Positions 1 to 12,876 are shown, counted from the stretch's first letter. The stretch: 64,000 bases of DNA from Balanoglossus misakiensis (GCA_040954595.2 CM082576.2:7440001-7504000); one strand, 5' to 3'. Program-made: numbers and translations. The notes: a model not told the origin generated them from the sequence alone.

Positions 1-908
1 GCAATGTTTACATGACACATTAGCCTAGGTCATTCTGGGCTTCTTACACCATCACACCAAAATAACATAACTATAATGCAGACTGCTTTTGTTTTTTAGC
101 TTCTGGTTTTACACTATGCAAATTTAAATTATGTTTTCTTCATGAGCAATCAAGTTGTATTTGCAATTTGGATGGTAAATACCTGTCTTTTTGCTTGGTT
201 TGTTTCAACTTTTTTGCAAGGATATGTCAAACTTAACATGGCCTTCAAATTTATCACGAGATTCCGAGTGTCAACATTCATACCCATAATGGCCTTCTAA
301 ATCCGAACAAACAGTTCATCATACATCATGGAATTTGCAAAAGTTATTGCACAAACTGCCTACCAGATCTTTTAGTTTTCAAAGTCATTAACTTCATCAC
401 TGACAGTTCCGGACAAAACCCTCACACAGCAATAAATTTGAATTATGACAAAAATGCTTCAATGAGAACAAAAACCAAATCCAAAGCTTGAGCTAATAGG
501 GAAAGAATGCAAATTGTTTTGCAAGGTTATGGTATTGCTATAATTAGAATGTAATCTAGGATGTGATACAAAAAGTGTCATTGGAATAGCTATTCATACA
601 AACATCCTCCACCTGTACCTGCATGTCACTCATGGCTATCATTTGAGAAAAAGTCATCAACTTGCCTCAATTAAATTTAAAATATTTTTTTTTGTTTCTT
701 TTTGTTATTTATTTCTTGTAAGAATTATTGTTGTTCTTTCGTTTAGTGAACTATGTGAACTGTCAACTATTTATTAGTGCCAGAAATGTTTGAATACTTT
801 GATATGATGACAGCATTTTTGTATTTTATCAAATATTTATCAAATATATGGAAATGACAAAAATAGGAAATGTTTGATTGGTTGGTTGGTTGGTTGATTG
901 ATTGATTG

Positions 909-986
<78 letters not shown>

Positions 987-1081
987 AATATGCATTTAGA
1001 ACATAACGATCTCATTTGAATGATAACTCCCTTTTTCTGTTAGTGGCAGCTGAATCACCCAGCTACCACTTGTTGACTTAC
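1..1081. other. Rab15-like intron 1, no further exon seen
   Basis: This AT-rich stretch lies 3' of the GTAAGT donor of the Rab15-like first exon, so on the minus strand it is intron running off the left edge. I find no reading frame matching the switch-I/II part of a Rab. It carries a tetranucleotide microsatellite, listed separately. Nothing else is supported. Confidence 0.6.
874..984. repeat. (ATTG)n microsatellite
   Basis: About 110 bp of nearly perfect tetranucleotide repeat. It begins as TTGG units, changes to TTGA units, and has one ATTT interruption near 922. The tract lies in an intron of the Rab15-like gene. A much shorter copy of the same motif occurs near 53425-53445. Confidence 0.97.
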
Positions 1082-1205
1082 CGATCGTTGATATGTGCGT
1101 TGTCGAGATTTCATCGTCTGCAAACCGACACAGCATACAAGTTTTCCCAACTCCAGAATCACCAATCATCAAAAGGCGAATCAAAATGTCGTACTGTTTG
1201 GCCAT
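1082..1205 (-). CDS. RAB15: Rab15-like small GTPase, first coding exon only
   Basis: The first coding exon encodes 41 residues beginning [18 protein letters not shown]. It contains the complete P-loop GDSGVGKT followed by [10 protein letters not shown] and HISTIG. A GTAAGT donor follows, with phase 1 inside the Gly codon. MAKQYD plus LCRF and HISTIG fits Rab15 better than Rab8, Rab10 or Rab13, which have MAK.YD.LFKLLL and ISTIG with Phe or Tyr before it. Rab15 acts in endosomal recycling. The rest of the gene (switch regions, C-terminal cysteines) lies left of the window. The start codon is about 330 bp from that of UBXN1 on the other strand, so the two probably share a divergent promoter. 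The assignment to Rab15 within the Rab8/10/13/15 group rests on one exon. Confidence 0.8.
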
Positions 1206-1533
1206 TTCGACTAAGGGACTACTGACCTACACTACTGAACCAGCGAAACCACGTTGAGTAAACAGCTCACCACTGCATCGCAACACGTCAACGTGTGATC
1301 CACCAGCCACTCACGTCTCGACCACCAATGAATGAACACCGGAAGTAAAACGTTTCCGCTGATAATCACATTGGAGAATTTAAACTCACATAGGGGAACC
1401 GCGGTGTCAGAGGTCAAGATATATGAAGCCGGGGATTCTCGCTCGTGTTCAGCATACGAGAGGGTCAGTCGTGGTCAAATGTAATGTTTTATGAGAGATT
1501 TGACTTGTATTTTGTGGTATCCTGACTTGAAAG
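1206..1533. promoter_or_regulatory. Divergent promoter region RAB15 / UBXN1
   Basis: This 328-bp interval separates two start codons that point away from each other. It is less AT-rich than its surroundings, with scattered CpGs and no obvious TATA box. It must hold both transcription starts unless upstream leader exons exist. The role is inferred from position only. Confidence 0.55.
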
Positions 1534-4500
1534 ATGTCATCAACAGCTCTTGAAACGCTTATGGAGATGGGATTTCCCCAAAATCGGGCGTAAGTACTTT
1601 TGTCCTGTGTGTACCACATGCATTACACTTTACAGGGTCCGACCGTGGATGGAGATGGACTGTATTGCTAGAGAGGTGGTAGCCAGCAGAGACTTCCTCC
1701 GTGGATTTTGACCTGAGAATTGTGTTCATCAACACCGTACACGTTAGCTTTCAACTCTAGTCATTACCACCATGGGTGACACATATTATAAACCAGTGAT
1801 AAATCACACGAACAAAAAAAATCACTTTGAGCAAAGATTTCTTGACTTGAGTAATAGATTTTGCAAAAATACATGCTGAGTCATTTGATCGTGAATGGAT
1901 GATGGATGTACTTATAAGGCCCTTGTGTGCCAAATTCCATATCATGGTTGCATAATGTGATAAATGTCTTTTTTATCCAATCTTATGTATTGTTTTGGTC
2001 TCCTTGTCTTTTTATAACAGGGAGAAAGCCCTAGCTGTGACAAAATACAATGGTGCACAAGTTGCGATGGACTGGTAAGTGATCTGTTGTCTGAGGTGAC
2101 AATTTTGTGTGTATTGAATCAGTAAATTGTATAATACACTCCCATTCAGTACTGTAGCTACATAAATGGATAAATACCAAAGAAGAGGCATACTTCATAA
2201 TGAATGATGATTGAATGAATGAAGGAAGGAAGGAAGGAAGGAAGCATGCAAGCAAGCAATATGAGAGCCCACAAATATCACACACACCCGACTTAAGGTT
2301 ATAAAATGTATTTTTTTAAATTAAAATATGTGTAGGCTTCTGGAACATGGTGATGATCCAGACATTGATGAGCCTTACCAAGCCCCACAGGGACATACAT
2401 TAGGAGAAGACCCAACACCAAAACCTGAAGGTAAAACACTGTGTGTTGCAAAGTGGTAGATATTGACTTACTTATAGAGTGGCCCCAAATCATTTGTTTC
2501 GCCCAATTTCCAAATTTAATCACCTCTGTGGTTGTTTTCTAGGAGAGGATAAACCACCAGAAGATGCTGCCAGTACTGGTGCACAGCCACTGTCACTGAA
2601 ATGTGAAGAGTAAGTATATAATGTATTGTTTTCAGAAAGAATGGGCAGTATACCAAGTAAACAGAGATACAATATGTAGAACTAAGGGGGTAACAGTTTT
2701 GTCATATTTTCTGTTGCTTAACACAATAGTGTTAGACTTTTCATGGTTTTAAATGCACAGAAGGCCATATGGGAAAAATATATTGTGTGATAGATCTATA
2801 ACAAGCTGACGTGTAATACCTGATGAAGTGAAACTTTTGAAGCCAAATAAATACATGTACCTACTTTCCTGCCAACCCAGCCGTAAAATCATGTTGAAGA
2901 AATATCACTGATAACAAAAATGATTGTTTTCTGACATTTTAATGTCTTTCTGTTTGCAGTTGTGGAAAACTATTGAAAACTGAAATGGATGTTCAGGTAC
3001 TGTAACCACAATTTTGCTACATTTCAATCTAGTTTGTCACTATGGTTAAATGTAACAGGTTGTCAGCCCATTATGGAAGAATCCCTATTTGATGCTTTTT
3101 GTTCTTATTCAGGCACATGCTGCTCGTACAGGACATCAGAATTTTTCTGAATCAACTGAGGAAGTAAAACCCTTGACAGAAGAGGAGAAGAAAGAACAGC
3201 TGGCCAAGTATGTCCTTGACTGTGTTTCTGCCAAACTTGTGTTATGTTTATCAACACATTATGTCCACAGACTTACTTGAGTGTAAACCTGATACCATCT
3301 GGTTGTTTGCTGTATTTCAATTTCTAGGCTAGAAGCCAAGATGAAGCAAAGGAGATTTGAAAGAGCTGAACAAGAGAAAAAGGAAGCATTGGAAAAAGAG
3401 AAAATGCGAAGGAAGCAGGGACAGTCTTTGACATCCATGAAAGAAAAGTAAGCCAAATTATTTTGTTTATCTATGAATGCACTGTGTCAAATCTGACAGA
3501 CAGAAAACGCACATACTTCTATACTAAAAGCAGAAAAGATTTTGCTGTCATGTTCTGTACCATATGAGATTTTTAGCCAATGTATGCCCATTGTTACCCA
3601 CCAAACAGATTTGAGTATGAAGAGATGAAGAAAATAGCAGCAGAAAAGAAGAGAGAGAAGATGGAAGAACGGCTAGCTAGGTAAAGAAGTCGTTCAGCAT
3701 TGATTTTTCTCTGCAAATTCCAGCCCTGTGTAATGATCAAAACAAGGCATTGCGTAAAAGTGACATATTTTGGGAGTTATTTTAGAGGTCTGGTAACAAT
3801 TGTTTTTTACCTTTACAGGCAGCGGGTGAAGGAACAGATAGCCAGAGACAGAGCTGAACAGGCTGCTCAGTCTTCCGGTCCTGCTGCGGCGTCCCAGCCA
3901 CAGCCTCCTGCAGCTACACCAGCAGCAGCTGCTGCAGCAGTAACAGAGCCGACACCCAAGAAAGAATACACAGAAACTCGACTGCAGGTGGGTGCCGTGA
4001 GACCCAGGGTGGTACACTGAGAGGGGCTGGTATGCAAATCAGCAGGAAGATTTTGTGGAGAAGTCATTGCTTCCGTTTTTTCCCTGGCCGATTGCACTGT
4101 CAGTGATAGTAATTTTTATCTGTTTCCCACAGATTCGTCTCCCCAGTGGCAGCGCTTTGACTCAAACCTTCAAAGTGAGCGAACAGCTGGCAGCTGTTCG
4201 TGTCTACGTCCAACTAAATAGAACTGATGGCGGTAATGAGCCTTTCACGCTTATGACAACATTTCCCAGGAAAGTCTACTCAGAAGAGGATATGGATAAA
4301 CCTTTGAAGGAATTAGGTATGGAAATTTATTTGTCACCCTCTCACTCTGTCATTCTTTGTCTCGGTCATGATCCACATACTGTACTTAGTTGTTACCATT
4401 TGGTGTGGATGACTAAAATACCTCGACAATGTGTAATTTAAACAAGTACGACTAAGATTTACATTTTCTGACCATTTCCCAACTTGCTGTTCCTTTTCCC

Positions 4501-4544
4501 CAGGTCTGGTGCCATCAGCTGTACTCATGGTAACAAAATCGTAG
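1534..4544 (+). CDS. UBXN1: UBX domain protein 1 (SAKS1), 329 aa
   Basis: Eleven exons join in frame: 1534-1589, 2021-2074, 2336-2430, 2543-2609, 2960-2996, 3113-3207, 3328-3447, 3609-3680, 3819-3987, 4133-4316, 4504-4544. Residues 1-40 are a UBA domain (MSSTALETLMEMGFP, then EKAL and VAMDW). Residues 89-111 form a C-x2-C-x12-H-x5-H zinc-finger-like motif. Then comes a long charged coiled coil (about 115-225) and a C-terminal UBX domain (about 250-328, IRLPSGSALTQTF to LVPSAVLMVTK). The family binds ubiquitin through UBA and p97/VCP through UBX, and acts in ER-associated degradation. Mammalian UBXN1 as I remember it lacks the zinc-finger motif, while other invertebrate homologues have it. Every intron is GT-AG and all phases agree. 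Confidence 0.95.
2221..2251. repeat. (GAAG)n short tandem repeat in UBXN1 intron 2
   Basis: A run of GAAG/GAAT tetranucleotides inside UBXN1 intron 2, followed by GCAA and ATGC units. It is a simple low-complexity tract. Confidence 0.85.
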
Positions 4545-5095
4545 CCATGGACACCAGTTACGTACAGTGGACCCTTAATAAGTTGTGGGTGTCTGGATCC
4601 ATGGCGAAGACTGGAGTTTGTCCATGGTTGTGAGTCAGTGTGGGGCTGTACAATTAGTGGTGTCCACCATAGTGACATCTATAGAAGTATACTCATGATT
4701 GGCCGAAACCACAACTTGTAGAGACACAACTTGGCGAGGGTTTTACTGTATCTCCAATGTCCTCAACATCTTTAATGTGTAATATTCATGACTTAGGTAA
4801 TCAGCTGTGAACTTTGAATGCTGAAGTTCATATGGAGCGAGTCTGTAAACGGCATATCAATCAAATTGGCCATATCCCATGCAAATAGTAAAACAATATC
4901 ATTCATTGTCCCTGCAAGTCTGTGTGAAAAGTTAAATTCCCCTCTTTTTTGAGCATTCATTTTCAGATGTACAAGATTTGTAGTTTTTTTTAATATCACT
5001 TGAAGACAACTGTATGATTTCATGAAGTCTGCCTTGCTGAAATATAAACACTGATAACTTGCAAATCAGTAATTTGATATTATTTGTTTCAATGA

Positions 5096-5101
5096 AATAA
5101 A
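5096..5101 (+). terminator. UBXN1 poly(A) signal
   Basis: AATAAA lies about 550 nt after the UBXN1 stop, followed within 30 nt by GTTGTC and a T-run that could serve as the downstream element. It is the first plus-strand AATAAA after the stop. A second copy near 5308 would take the transcript into the FIBP 3' end. Confidence 0.65.
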
Positions 5102-5124
5102 GAAGCTACAGTAAGTTGTCTTTT

Positions 5125-5144
5125 TTTAATCAGTGTCTTTTAAT
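5125..5144 (-). terminator. Probable FIBP poly(A) signals (ATTAAA)
   Basis: Two minus-strand ATTAAA hexamers (plus-strand TTTAAT at 5125-5130 and 5139-5144) lie about 290-305 nt downstream of the FIBP stop. No minus-strand AATAAA was seen between them and the stop. They sit within about 45 bp of the UBXN1 signal, so the two convergent transcripts would end almost on top of each other. Confidence 0.45.
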
Positions 5145-5430
5145 TCACTTAAAGCACTCGGTGTAAAGAGAGGGCTGTTACTTATGAGAAAACTTATACA
5201 ATATGCAAAAGCATTCGAAACAATACACAACTTAGACAATGAGTTGTACATAAACTTTCATTAGACACTCTTATGGCAACATCTCAAAAATGTTTAACAA
5301 TAACAAAAATAAAGTATTGCACTGTTTTGATATATAACTTTATAATATAAAATCACTGTGTGGTGCAAGATCTTGGCAGTCTAGTATTTTACAGCTCTAC
5401 GTGAAGTCTTTCTCATTCTTTCAGTTGAGG

Positions 5431-8400
5431 TCAGCTGTGATATATTTTAATTATGCACTGTGTTAATGTGTCCATGTATCTCTCCCATACAACAAGTAAC
5501 CTTGGCTGTCTGCAAGAGAGAAATATGTCAGTTTTTTAAAGAAATTATACAGCATGAGTAACTAAAGAAAAACATTTCAATGTCTTGTAAATTTAGCCCC
5601 ACCACATGTTCCTTGGAACACTCAGACATGCCATTTTAGCCATATATGGGCATACGTAAATTGAAGGTGACAGTGTATTTTTTAAGTCACCCATAAAAAC
5701 AACTGGTCCCTGACCTTCTGAATTGTTCCATCTGCTGACAGGAAGTCTTGTATGATTCAAAGAAGTTCTTCACATCATCTGCAGTCCAGCCTGCTTGACG
5801 ACACGGATCGATGACCTGCAGGAAAGGAGATCAGCATGACTTACATTGTCTCACAAAAAAATGCTGTGAAGTGACTAATGGGTGTTGAAGTTCCCAAGTT
5901 CTTGCAAAGTTTTCAGTAATTGTCTGTTCTTACCTTTTCAACCACGTCACTGAAAAAGTCTCGCAGCTCTTTACTGTGAATCATACCAACTGCTATGTTG
6001 ACAATAGCCCTTGACAACGCCTGTAACAGGAGAAATACCACGATAATCTGTCTGATAATGTGAATCTCAAACACATATGAGGATCCAGCTTTCACAAATC
6101 GACTAAAAGTGACTGATCGTTGTAAAGGCAGACCTTATAATCACTTCCAGTACAACAACATCTTTGGAAAAAAGAAGACATGTACTGATCATGACATTGA
6201 ACATTTGCACTTGTAGTTTGTACAAATATCTGGCCAAGTCTTACCTTAAAATTAGATTCCATGTCCACATGCACTTTGTCTGACATCTTGTCTTGTAGAA
6301 CTGAACTAACCAAACTGTAGAGAGCAAATACATTGTATATACAAATGTATTGTAAATGTGTTATGAATCATATACCAAATCTTGTCAAGTCAGTTGAAGT
6401 TGCATTGAATATAGAGGATGCCTAAACTTCCAGCCCCAGGCCTGCTTATCTGCCAAATGAGTGTGTCGGGTCATGCAAACACAGTAAAGTTATGAGCTAG
6501 ATACCCCTTTTCACCCCCTTGGTAAGATGGTGTGTTGCACTCTAGTCTGTGGCTATCATAAGCAGGGTTAATAAGTTAATAAGGGTGATAAGTCTTAGAG
6601 CTCAGCAGAAATTAATGCAAACCTTTTGTGGGCATCACTCATGTCTTTGTCAAGAAGAAATTTCATATCTCTGAGTTCTTGCAGGAAATCTCTGTCAAGG
6701 TCAGCGTCGATGTCCACTTTTGAATCTGCAGAGAGGAATGGAAACAAAGCACCGCTTTTATCAGATCACTTTTGGAAGTTTATGTTTTTCTGGACTTTTG
6801 GACCGTTTTCCAACTTGACATAATGCAATCACACAGTGGGATGACAACCAAACTCACCAACTGAGCCAATTGTCCAATGATCTATCATTTCATCGGCGCA
6901 GTGCGTGAAATCGGGAACTGTCAAGTACTGTAACCTCTTCTTGCTGGTGTCGAAACGATTATTGGCGAAGAACACTATTGCTGCGTACTGTCTGTGGTGA
7001 AAGAAACAGAATTGAGTTGTCTGTCTAGCAAGTCAATTTTGCATTGCTGGTTAAACACGCAGTGGAAATTTCACTTTCATGAACTTACTTGGCTAGTCTT
7101 TCTGAAATGAGAAAATTTGACCGGATGTTTTTAACAATTGGTCCCTCCATGTCTTCCACCATCTTGAAAACTCTCTTGAAATTATCAAACTGAAAAACAA
7201 GACGTAAATGTTGAATGTGTTGAATGCAAAACTTGCAGAACATTTGGATTGGACCGTCCGACGTATTATGTTTGTACACCCGAAATTAGGCACATGCCCA
7301 TAAGATTATTGCCGGCGTTTAATTCATGTGATCTGGCAAAGGTGTGAAAATCAAACCAACCTGTCTTCTACAACTTTTGAGTTTCACATTGGTCTTCTCA
7401 CTAATGTCATCTAGGTCTTTTCTGTTTTTGCTATTCAGTTTTTTACCCAGAATTTCCCGCAAAACAGGGAAATCAAATTCATAGTACCTGTTGAAAAAAA
7501 AGACAGCAAAATCAAATGTCAAGGATGGTGACTATTTTTTGCATCAAACAAAAATTGGTTTTCATATGTCTTCCCATACGACTGAATAATAACATAAACA
7601 TTGGAAAAAAAAGATCATTGTTTCCCAAAAATTATAGGGTGGGGCTGACACCCTTTTATCTGGAGGGAACTGTCTAAAATCAAAGATGAGTGCTTACTTT
7701 TCTATGAGCATCTTCTGAGTTGACGGTGGTAGTTGTAAAAGCAACTGGTTGGCAATTTGCGGTGGGTGTTGCAGCATTTTCTCTAACAAGTTGAATGTCC
7801 TGTAATGGTCCAGCGTATCATACTTAAGCATGTCCCGAGTTGCACCAGTCTTTCTCAGAATCCCTGTGTGCTGTCTGGCATACAATGCATCTGTGGCTGT
7901 GTTGAGAAGAAAACCAGTGCACATATACTCAGTCAAACATGTCAAATTTGTTAGTGATCTGCAAGTTTGGCTGGTAATTTAAACTCCAGATCGGCAAATA
8001 GAACTTAAAGTTAAACAACGGCTAAACATCTGCCTGGGACTTTCGACCATCATATGCCCGAGAACAGTGTATGGTCTCCAGGCCAGGTGTGTATTTGCAT
8101 CCTTCGCGAGGCCCGGATGCGGGGCCTGCACACCTTATCAATATCATCAGATCAGTGATGATGATCTGGCAGAGGCACGTAAACACATACGTCGCCGACG
8201 ATTCTGGGCACTGTCCTGTCCTTTAAACACTTCCGATTCAGTTGTAAACGTGAATCCTGGTTTTACAACAAAACAGTGCACTGCGTGTGTGATCTGAAAA
8301 TCGATCCCGGTGGATAAATACGACGGGGAACTTGGTGTTTGTGATGAGCAGTATCGATCGTGACGGTTTTTTAAATTACACCGTCTGGTACACTAGTATA

Positions 8401-8499
8401 CTCCGCAAATAACTTACCCGACAAACCATCTAACCATAGTTGATACACTTCTGGATCAATATAACAAGTGTTTCCAACAAAAACATTGATATCGCCCAT
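5431..8499 (-). CDS. FIBP: Acidic FGF intracellular-binding protein, 360 aa
   Basis: Ten exons on the minus strand join in frame: 8418-8499, 7698-7896, 7361-7487, 7089-7189, 6858-6991, 6623-6725, 6245-6314, 5934-6020, 5715-5815, 5431-5509. The product starts [20 protein letters not shown] and ends [18 protein letters not shown]. The family landmarks are all there: FVGNT..ID..VY.LWLDG, DHYRTF, KKDLDDIS-type and [13 protein letters not shown] segments, [14 protein letters not shown], and the closing W.RYM.TL. Human FIBP is about 360 residues, so this is full length. The protein binds FGF1 inside the cell and is otherwise poorly understood. No signal peptide or membrane segment is visible. The exon 9 donor is GTCAGG, which is GT but weak. 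An upstream in-frame ATG at 8574 exists, but the family start is the one chosen. Confidence 0.95.
7897..8417. other. FIBP intron 1, no gene seen
   Basis: This 521-bp intron has a 231-bp plus-strand open frame at 8067-8297. Its product resembles no family I know and its codon use looks random, so I do not call it. Confidence 0.6.
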
Positions 8500-8807
8500 T
8501 CTTTCCCCTAAGATCAACCGGTGATCGGCTGTGTTGGAAAATTCCCACAGCTTACGTTTGATCACATGATGCAAACGTCAGTAGCCCTCTTGTGGGGGAA
8601 AGTGTAAGCCTTTTGTCTTTACAACAGAAATTCGTGACGTTGCGCGTTCACGTTCACGTCTGCAATGTAAGTATCATTGCAAGGTCAGTCAGCAGGGTCA
8701 GTCAGCGAGGCAAGGTTGGGTATGCAATGTCATAACTTCGTGTTGTGGGCGTTACCAATTTCCCGTAGCGTAAACTAACAGATGGTGTGCTCGTGTAACT
8801 TGTAAGT
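8500..8807. promoter_or_regulatory. Divergent promoter region FIBP / ACP7
   Basis: This 308-bp interval between opposed start codons contains repeated CACGTT/GCGTT units near 8637-8665 and a direct repeat of GGTCAGTCAGC near 8681-8707. There is no clear TATA box. The regulatory role is inferred from the head-to-head arrangement. Confidence 0.5.
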
Positions 8808-11800
8808 ATGCCACCTCCGGGGCCACTGAAGTTCAGTCAGCTGCTATGCAAGTTCAGTGTAACTATTATGATTGTCGGCTGTGCGTCGTCGTTCGTGACT
8901 TGCCAACCGTACCAAGGACAGCCAGAACAAATCCACCTGTCCGCCACAGGTAAAGCACTCATCATATGCTGCGTGCTCGTATCCCATCGGTTGCAGTTTG
9001 TAACAACGGATAGTATAAGGTTCCCGTTAGTGGAGTGGACATGTTTTGGACATTGGCCAGTAGACAGACCTTGGACTTTATTCAAGTGATAAACTACAAT
9101 GATTGTATTTGCAAACTCTGTAAATTCTGTTTTAGAAAGACACTTCTTTCATGGTATTCCGTAACCAGATAAATTTGTTATTACAGTCAAACAAGTGGTG
9201 TTTTCCTTTTGCCACAAAGAAATGCTGATTCTGGGTAAATGTAATTGTAGAGAGCAACATGACATTATCACCCATTCAATTGTGTCTGATTGACCTGTGA
9301 CCTAGCAAACAGAACATTACAATACCATGCATGGATGTTTTCTAAACGTCTGCCAATATTGTATGAATTTTCAAGGTGACCCGACAGAAATGATGGTGAC
9401 GTGGAGTACAGTGGCAGACACTGGCCAATCCACAGTAGAGTATGGTTTGGAGAAAATGAACTTGGCAGTCAACGGAACAAGAACGAAGTTTGTAGATGCA
9501 GGAACAACACATCGCACACAGTACATTCATAGGGTGAAAATCAGTGGACTCAAACCAGGCCAGAGATACTGTAGGTATAATAGGTGGTTGTAACTGTAAC
9601 AGAACGTCTTGGGGCTGTTCTGTCCATTGAGAAAGGGCCTGTGATGTTTGTCTGATGCGATGTATTTCCATAGATAATCCAGTGCGGCGTACAGACTGTC
9701 TTCTCAAGAAAAACACCTGGATATAAAGAGGACATGTAAATGGTTTGTTCAATCGGATGCACTCTGACCGTTCTATTTCTGTGCACTTTTTAGTGTACCA
9801 TTGTGGAAGTCCAAAGGGATGGAGTGATGTCTTCTTTTTCACCGCTCTGCGGGACGACAGCGACTGGAGTCCCAGGTTTGCCGTCTTTGGTGACATGGGA
9901 AGCGAGAACGCAAGGTCACTGGGGGCCCTGCAAGAAGAAACTGAGCGTGGACAATTGGATGCTGTGCTGCATGTTGGTAAGGACTCTATGCAGTATAGTA
10001 AATCTCTTGGGGTTTTTTCACGTGCAGCAGAGAGTATTGCTTGATGCATCTGTGCCAGCAAGACTAAAGGACCAGGATATGCCATTCAACACTCAGAGAG
10101 ACTAGCTGTGAATAACAAACCATGCAATAGGCGAAACCTGGAATTTGAATAGACTTGTACAAAAAAAATCACATACATAAACAAACATACACCAAATTCT
10201 CAATCATATTGTGCAACATGTGGTTATGCAGTATACCTTTTGATTTCTAATATTGAATAAATGTATGTGAAGGTTATTTTTGAAAACCCAATCTGCAAGT
10301 GTGAGAGTTCACATTTCTTTTCCCTTGTTCATAATGTACAGGGGATTTAGCATATGACTTGGACTTCAATGAAGGTGTGACTGGTGATGTGTTCCTGAGA
10401 CAGATTGAACCGATTGCAGCCTACATCCCGTACATGGTGTGTCCCGGCAATCATGAATTTGCCAAGTAAGTCTTCAAACCAGTGTCAGTCAATAGAAACG
10501 TTTTGTGGTTCAGATAGTTGTATTCCAAGTGGACATAATGTTCAATTGCTTATAGCCTATATAGGTTTTTGATTTTGAAAATTTTTGTGAAATTTTGTGA
10601 AAGTTGACTATAGAGGGCGTAATTCCATTTCATAAATCACTCATAAATTACTGTTTATCTATTCTTCAGCAACTTTACTCATTACAAGAATCGCTTTACG
10701 ATGCCAAACTATAAACAGAGTCAAAACTTGTGGTACAGGTAAGGTGATGAGAATACATTCACACACACATACACATTTGACAACTTTCCTTCTTTTTCAC
10801 ACAAAAAAAAATACAAATGATGAGGTAGTTTGATTTTCAAAAGTCACCCAGGAAGAATGCAAAAGCCAATAAAATTCATGAGTTTTTTTAAATCTTCTGT
10901 ATTGATTGGACTTTTTTGGCAAGCAATACATTTTCCCTTATGCAAATGTTTTCCTTTAGTTGGAACATAGGTCCTGCACATATTATTTCCCTATCAACTG
11001 AAGTGTATTTTTACATAAATTATGGAATATATCCACTGATTAACCAATGGAATTGGCTTGTTCAGGATCTGGAGGTACGTTGTTTTTTTTGCTCAGTCAC
11101 AACACTGTACATGTGCAATGATTGAGGGGCAGATTCAGTGAATATTCTCATGAAAATTTGAAATATTAAATTTGAAGAACAACTTGAAATGCATAAAAAA
11201 TACTTGGATTTGGATATTTATATGTAAATGTGTTTTCCCACTGGTTCTAAAAGAAGTAATGATAAAAGGAGTAATGTACAATTGTGGCGATTGTTTTCAG
11301 GAAGCCACAAAACCAGAAGCCAGGGCAACACGTCCATGGATCATTGTGATGGGACACCGTCCGATGTATTGCTCAAATGATGATCATGACGATTGCACCA
11401 AAATTGATGGATTGGTAAGTACACAGTGTCTGTTCTGTATTTATGTGTGCTGGGAAATGAAGTCTTCATTTCTAGTTTATGGGGATATGGTTCTTCGTAA
11501 ACTTCACAGGGACTGCAACAAAGCGGCTAGACAAGTTTCTACTATGCAGAGGTGGTGCAACTAACACAGATTTGACTTTAGTACAAGAAATATGCACAGC
11601 AATTATTGACAAGTAAATCCTGACTGCATCTTCAGTTAGTTTCTCTGGGGTAGTGGCCACCTGAAAATAATGCTATACATATTTAATTTTCACAGATAAG
11701 GACAGGTTATCTGGGTCAGTATGGAATGGAACAATTGTTCCATAAATATGGTAAGTCTGATTGCTTGCGTGATATGCACAAACTATTGAATCAAGTCATG

Positions 11801-12876
11801 TAAATCTTGATGTCAGTCTGAATGATTACAGATTGTAACCTGTCCATGTCGTAGCAAGAGAGCTCATTTTAGGATCATGTGAAAAAATTCTGTATTGTAG
11901 TTGGAAGACTAGAGTTTCCTTGAGAATTCCCGAAGCAGAAGTTGTCTTCACCAGGTGTCTTCATATCAGGTACATTTGTCCATTTCTTATATTTACTCTG
12001 TTTAGGTGTTGATTTAGAAATATGGGCTCACGAACATACCTACGAAAGGATGTGGCCAGTGTTCGACAGAAAGGTTAGTTTTTCAGCAATCATTCAATAT
12101 TACAATAATTCAAATTCACACCTGAATAGTGTTGCACTTGAGGAAATTATTTTTGTCCTCTGATCCTTGGATGCCATGAAATTATTTCCATAGAAATCAG
12201 GTTATTTGTTAGTCTGCTGCTTTGATAGCAAGAAATGTTGAAACAAGTGAAATACGTTGTGTTCATGTTTGATGTTTCAGGTGTACAATGGCAGTTACGA
12301 CGAACCATACAGGAATCCAAAGGCACCTGTTCATATTGTAACAGGCTCAGCAGTAAGGTCCCTTCTTAATGTTTTGTTATGTTTATAGTTGAATGGTGTT
12401 GTTTGTTGATTTTTTCTATGTCAACAGTGGTTGTGTCTATGGTATAGATTTGCTAGAAACATCACGGTTGTTTCAATCTTTCCAGCTGCTTTGTTGTTTA
12501 AAATATTGATAATAATCATAAGCTAACCCATGCTATTTCTCCTTTTATTCAGGGCTGTCGAGAAGACCATGATGCTTTCAAACCCCCTTTTTATCCGTGG
12601 AGTGCTTTCCGTGCAGACGACTATGGCTACACTCGCATGAAAATCATCAACAGCACCCATTTGTACTTGGAGCAAGTGTCTGATGAAAAGGTATGTTTGC
12701 GTGATTCAGCATTGCTTTGGAATGGGCAGGGCTTACATAGGACAGGGGTTAAGTGTCTCTCTCAGTGACTGTGTTGTATAAATGGACATCATTTACTTTT
12801 CACTTTTCAGGGTGGCAAAGTAATTGATAAGTTTACCATCATCAAAGATCAACACGGTCCGTATGCTGAAGTTTAA
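8808..12876 (+). CDS. ACP7: Acid phosphatase type 7, purple acid phosphatase, 446 aa
   Basis: Twelve exons join in frame: 8808-8949, 9376-9570, 9794-9976, 10342-10465, 10670-10738, 10960-11074, 11301-11414, 11696-11750, 12006-12073, 12281-12352, 12553-12690, 12811-12876. A hydrophobic N-terminus (about 16-32, before a Cys-Gln) looks like a signal peptide, so the enzyme is probably secreted or lysosomal. An N-terminal fibronectin-like domain is followed by the metallophosphoesterase domain with all binuclear-metal motifs: GDMG (D146), GDLAYD (174-179), GNHE (209-212), GHRP (H295) and AHEHTYER (H341, H343). The family hydrolyses phosphomonoesters with an Fe/Zn pair. The length matches human ACP7 (about 438). 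The gene is head-to-head with FIBP and converges on MKKS. Confidence 0.95.

Noticed and set aside
874-984. Regular repeat considered as a CRISPR-like array
   Set aside because: It is a 4-bp microsatellite without spacers, in an animal genome.
8067-8297. 76-codon plus-strand open frame in FIBP intron 1
   Set aside because: No start context, splice partner or family match. It is probably chance.
9342-10085. 247-codon open frame on the minus strand
   Set aside because: It lies opposite ACP7 exons 2 and 3 and the introns. It has no family resemblance and the sense strand has the full phosphatase motifs.
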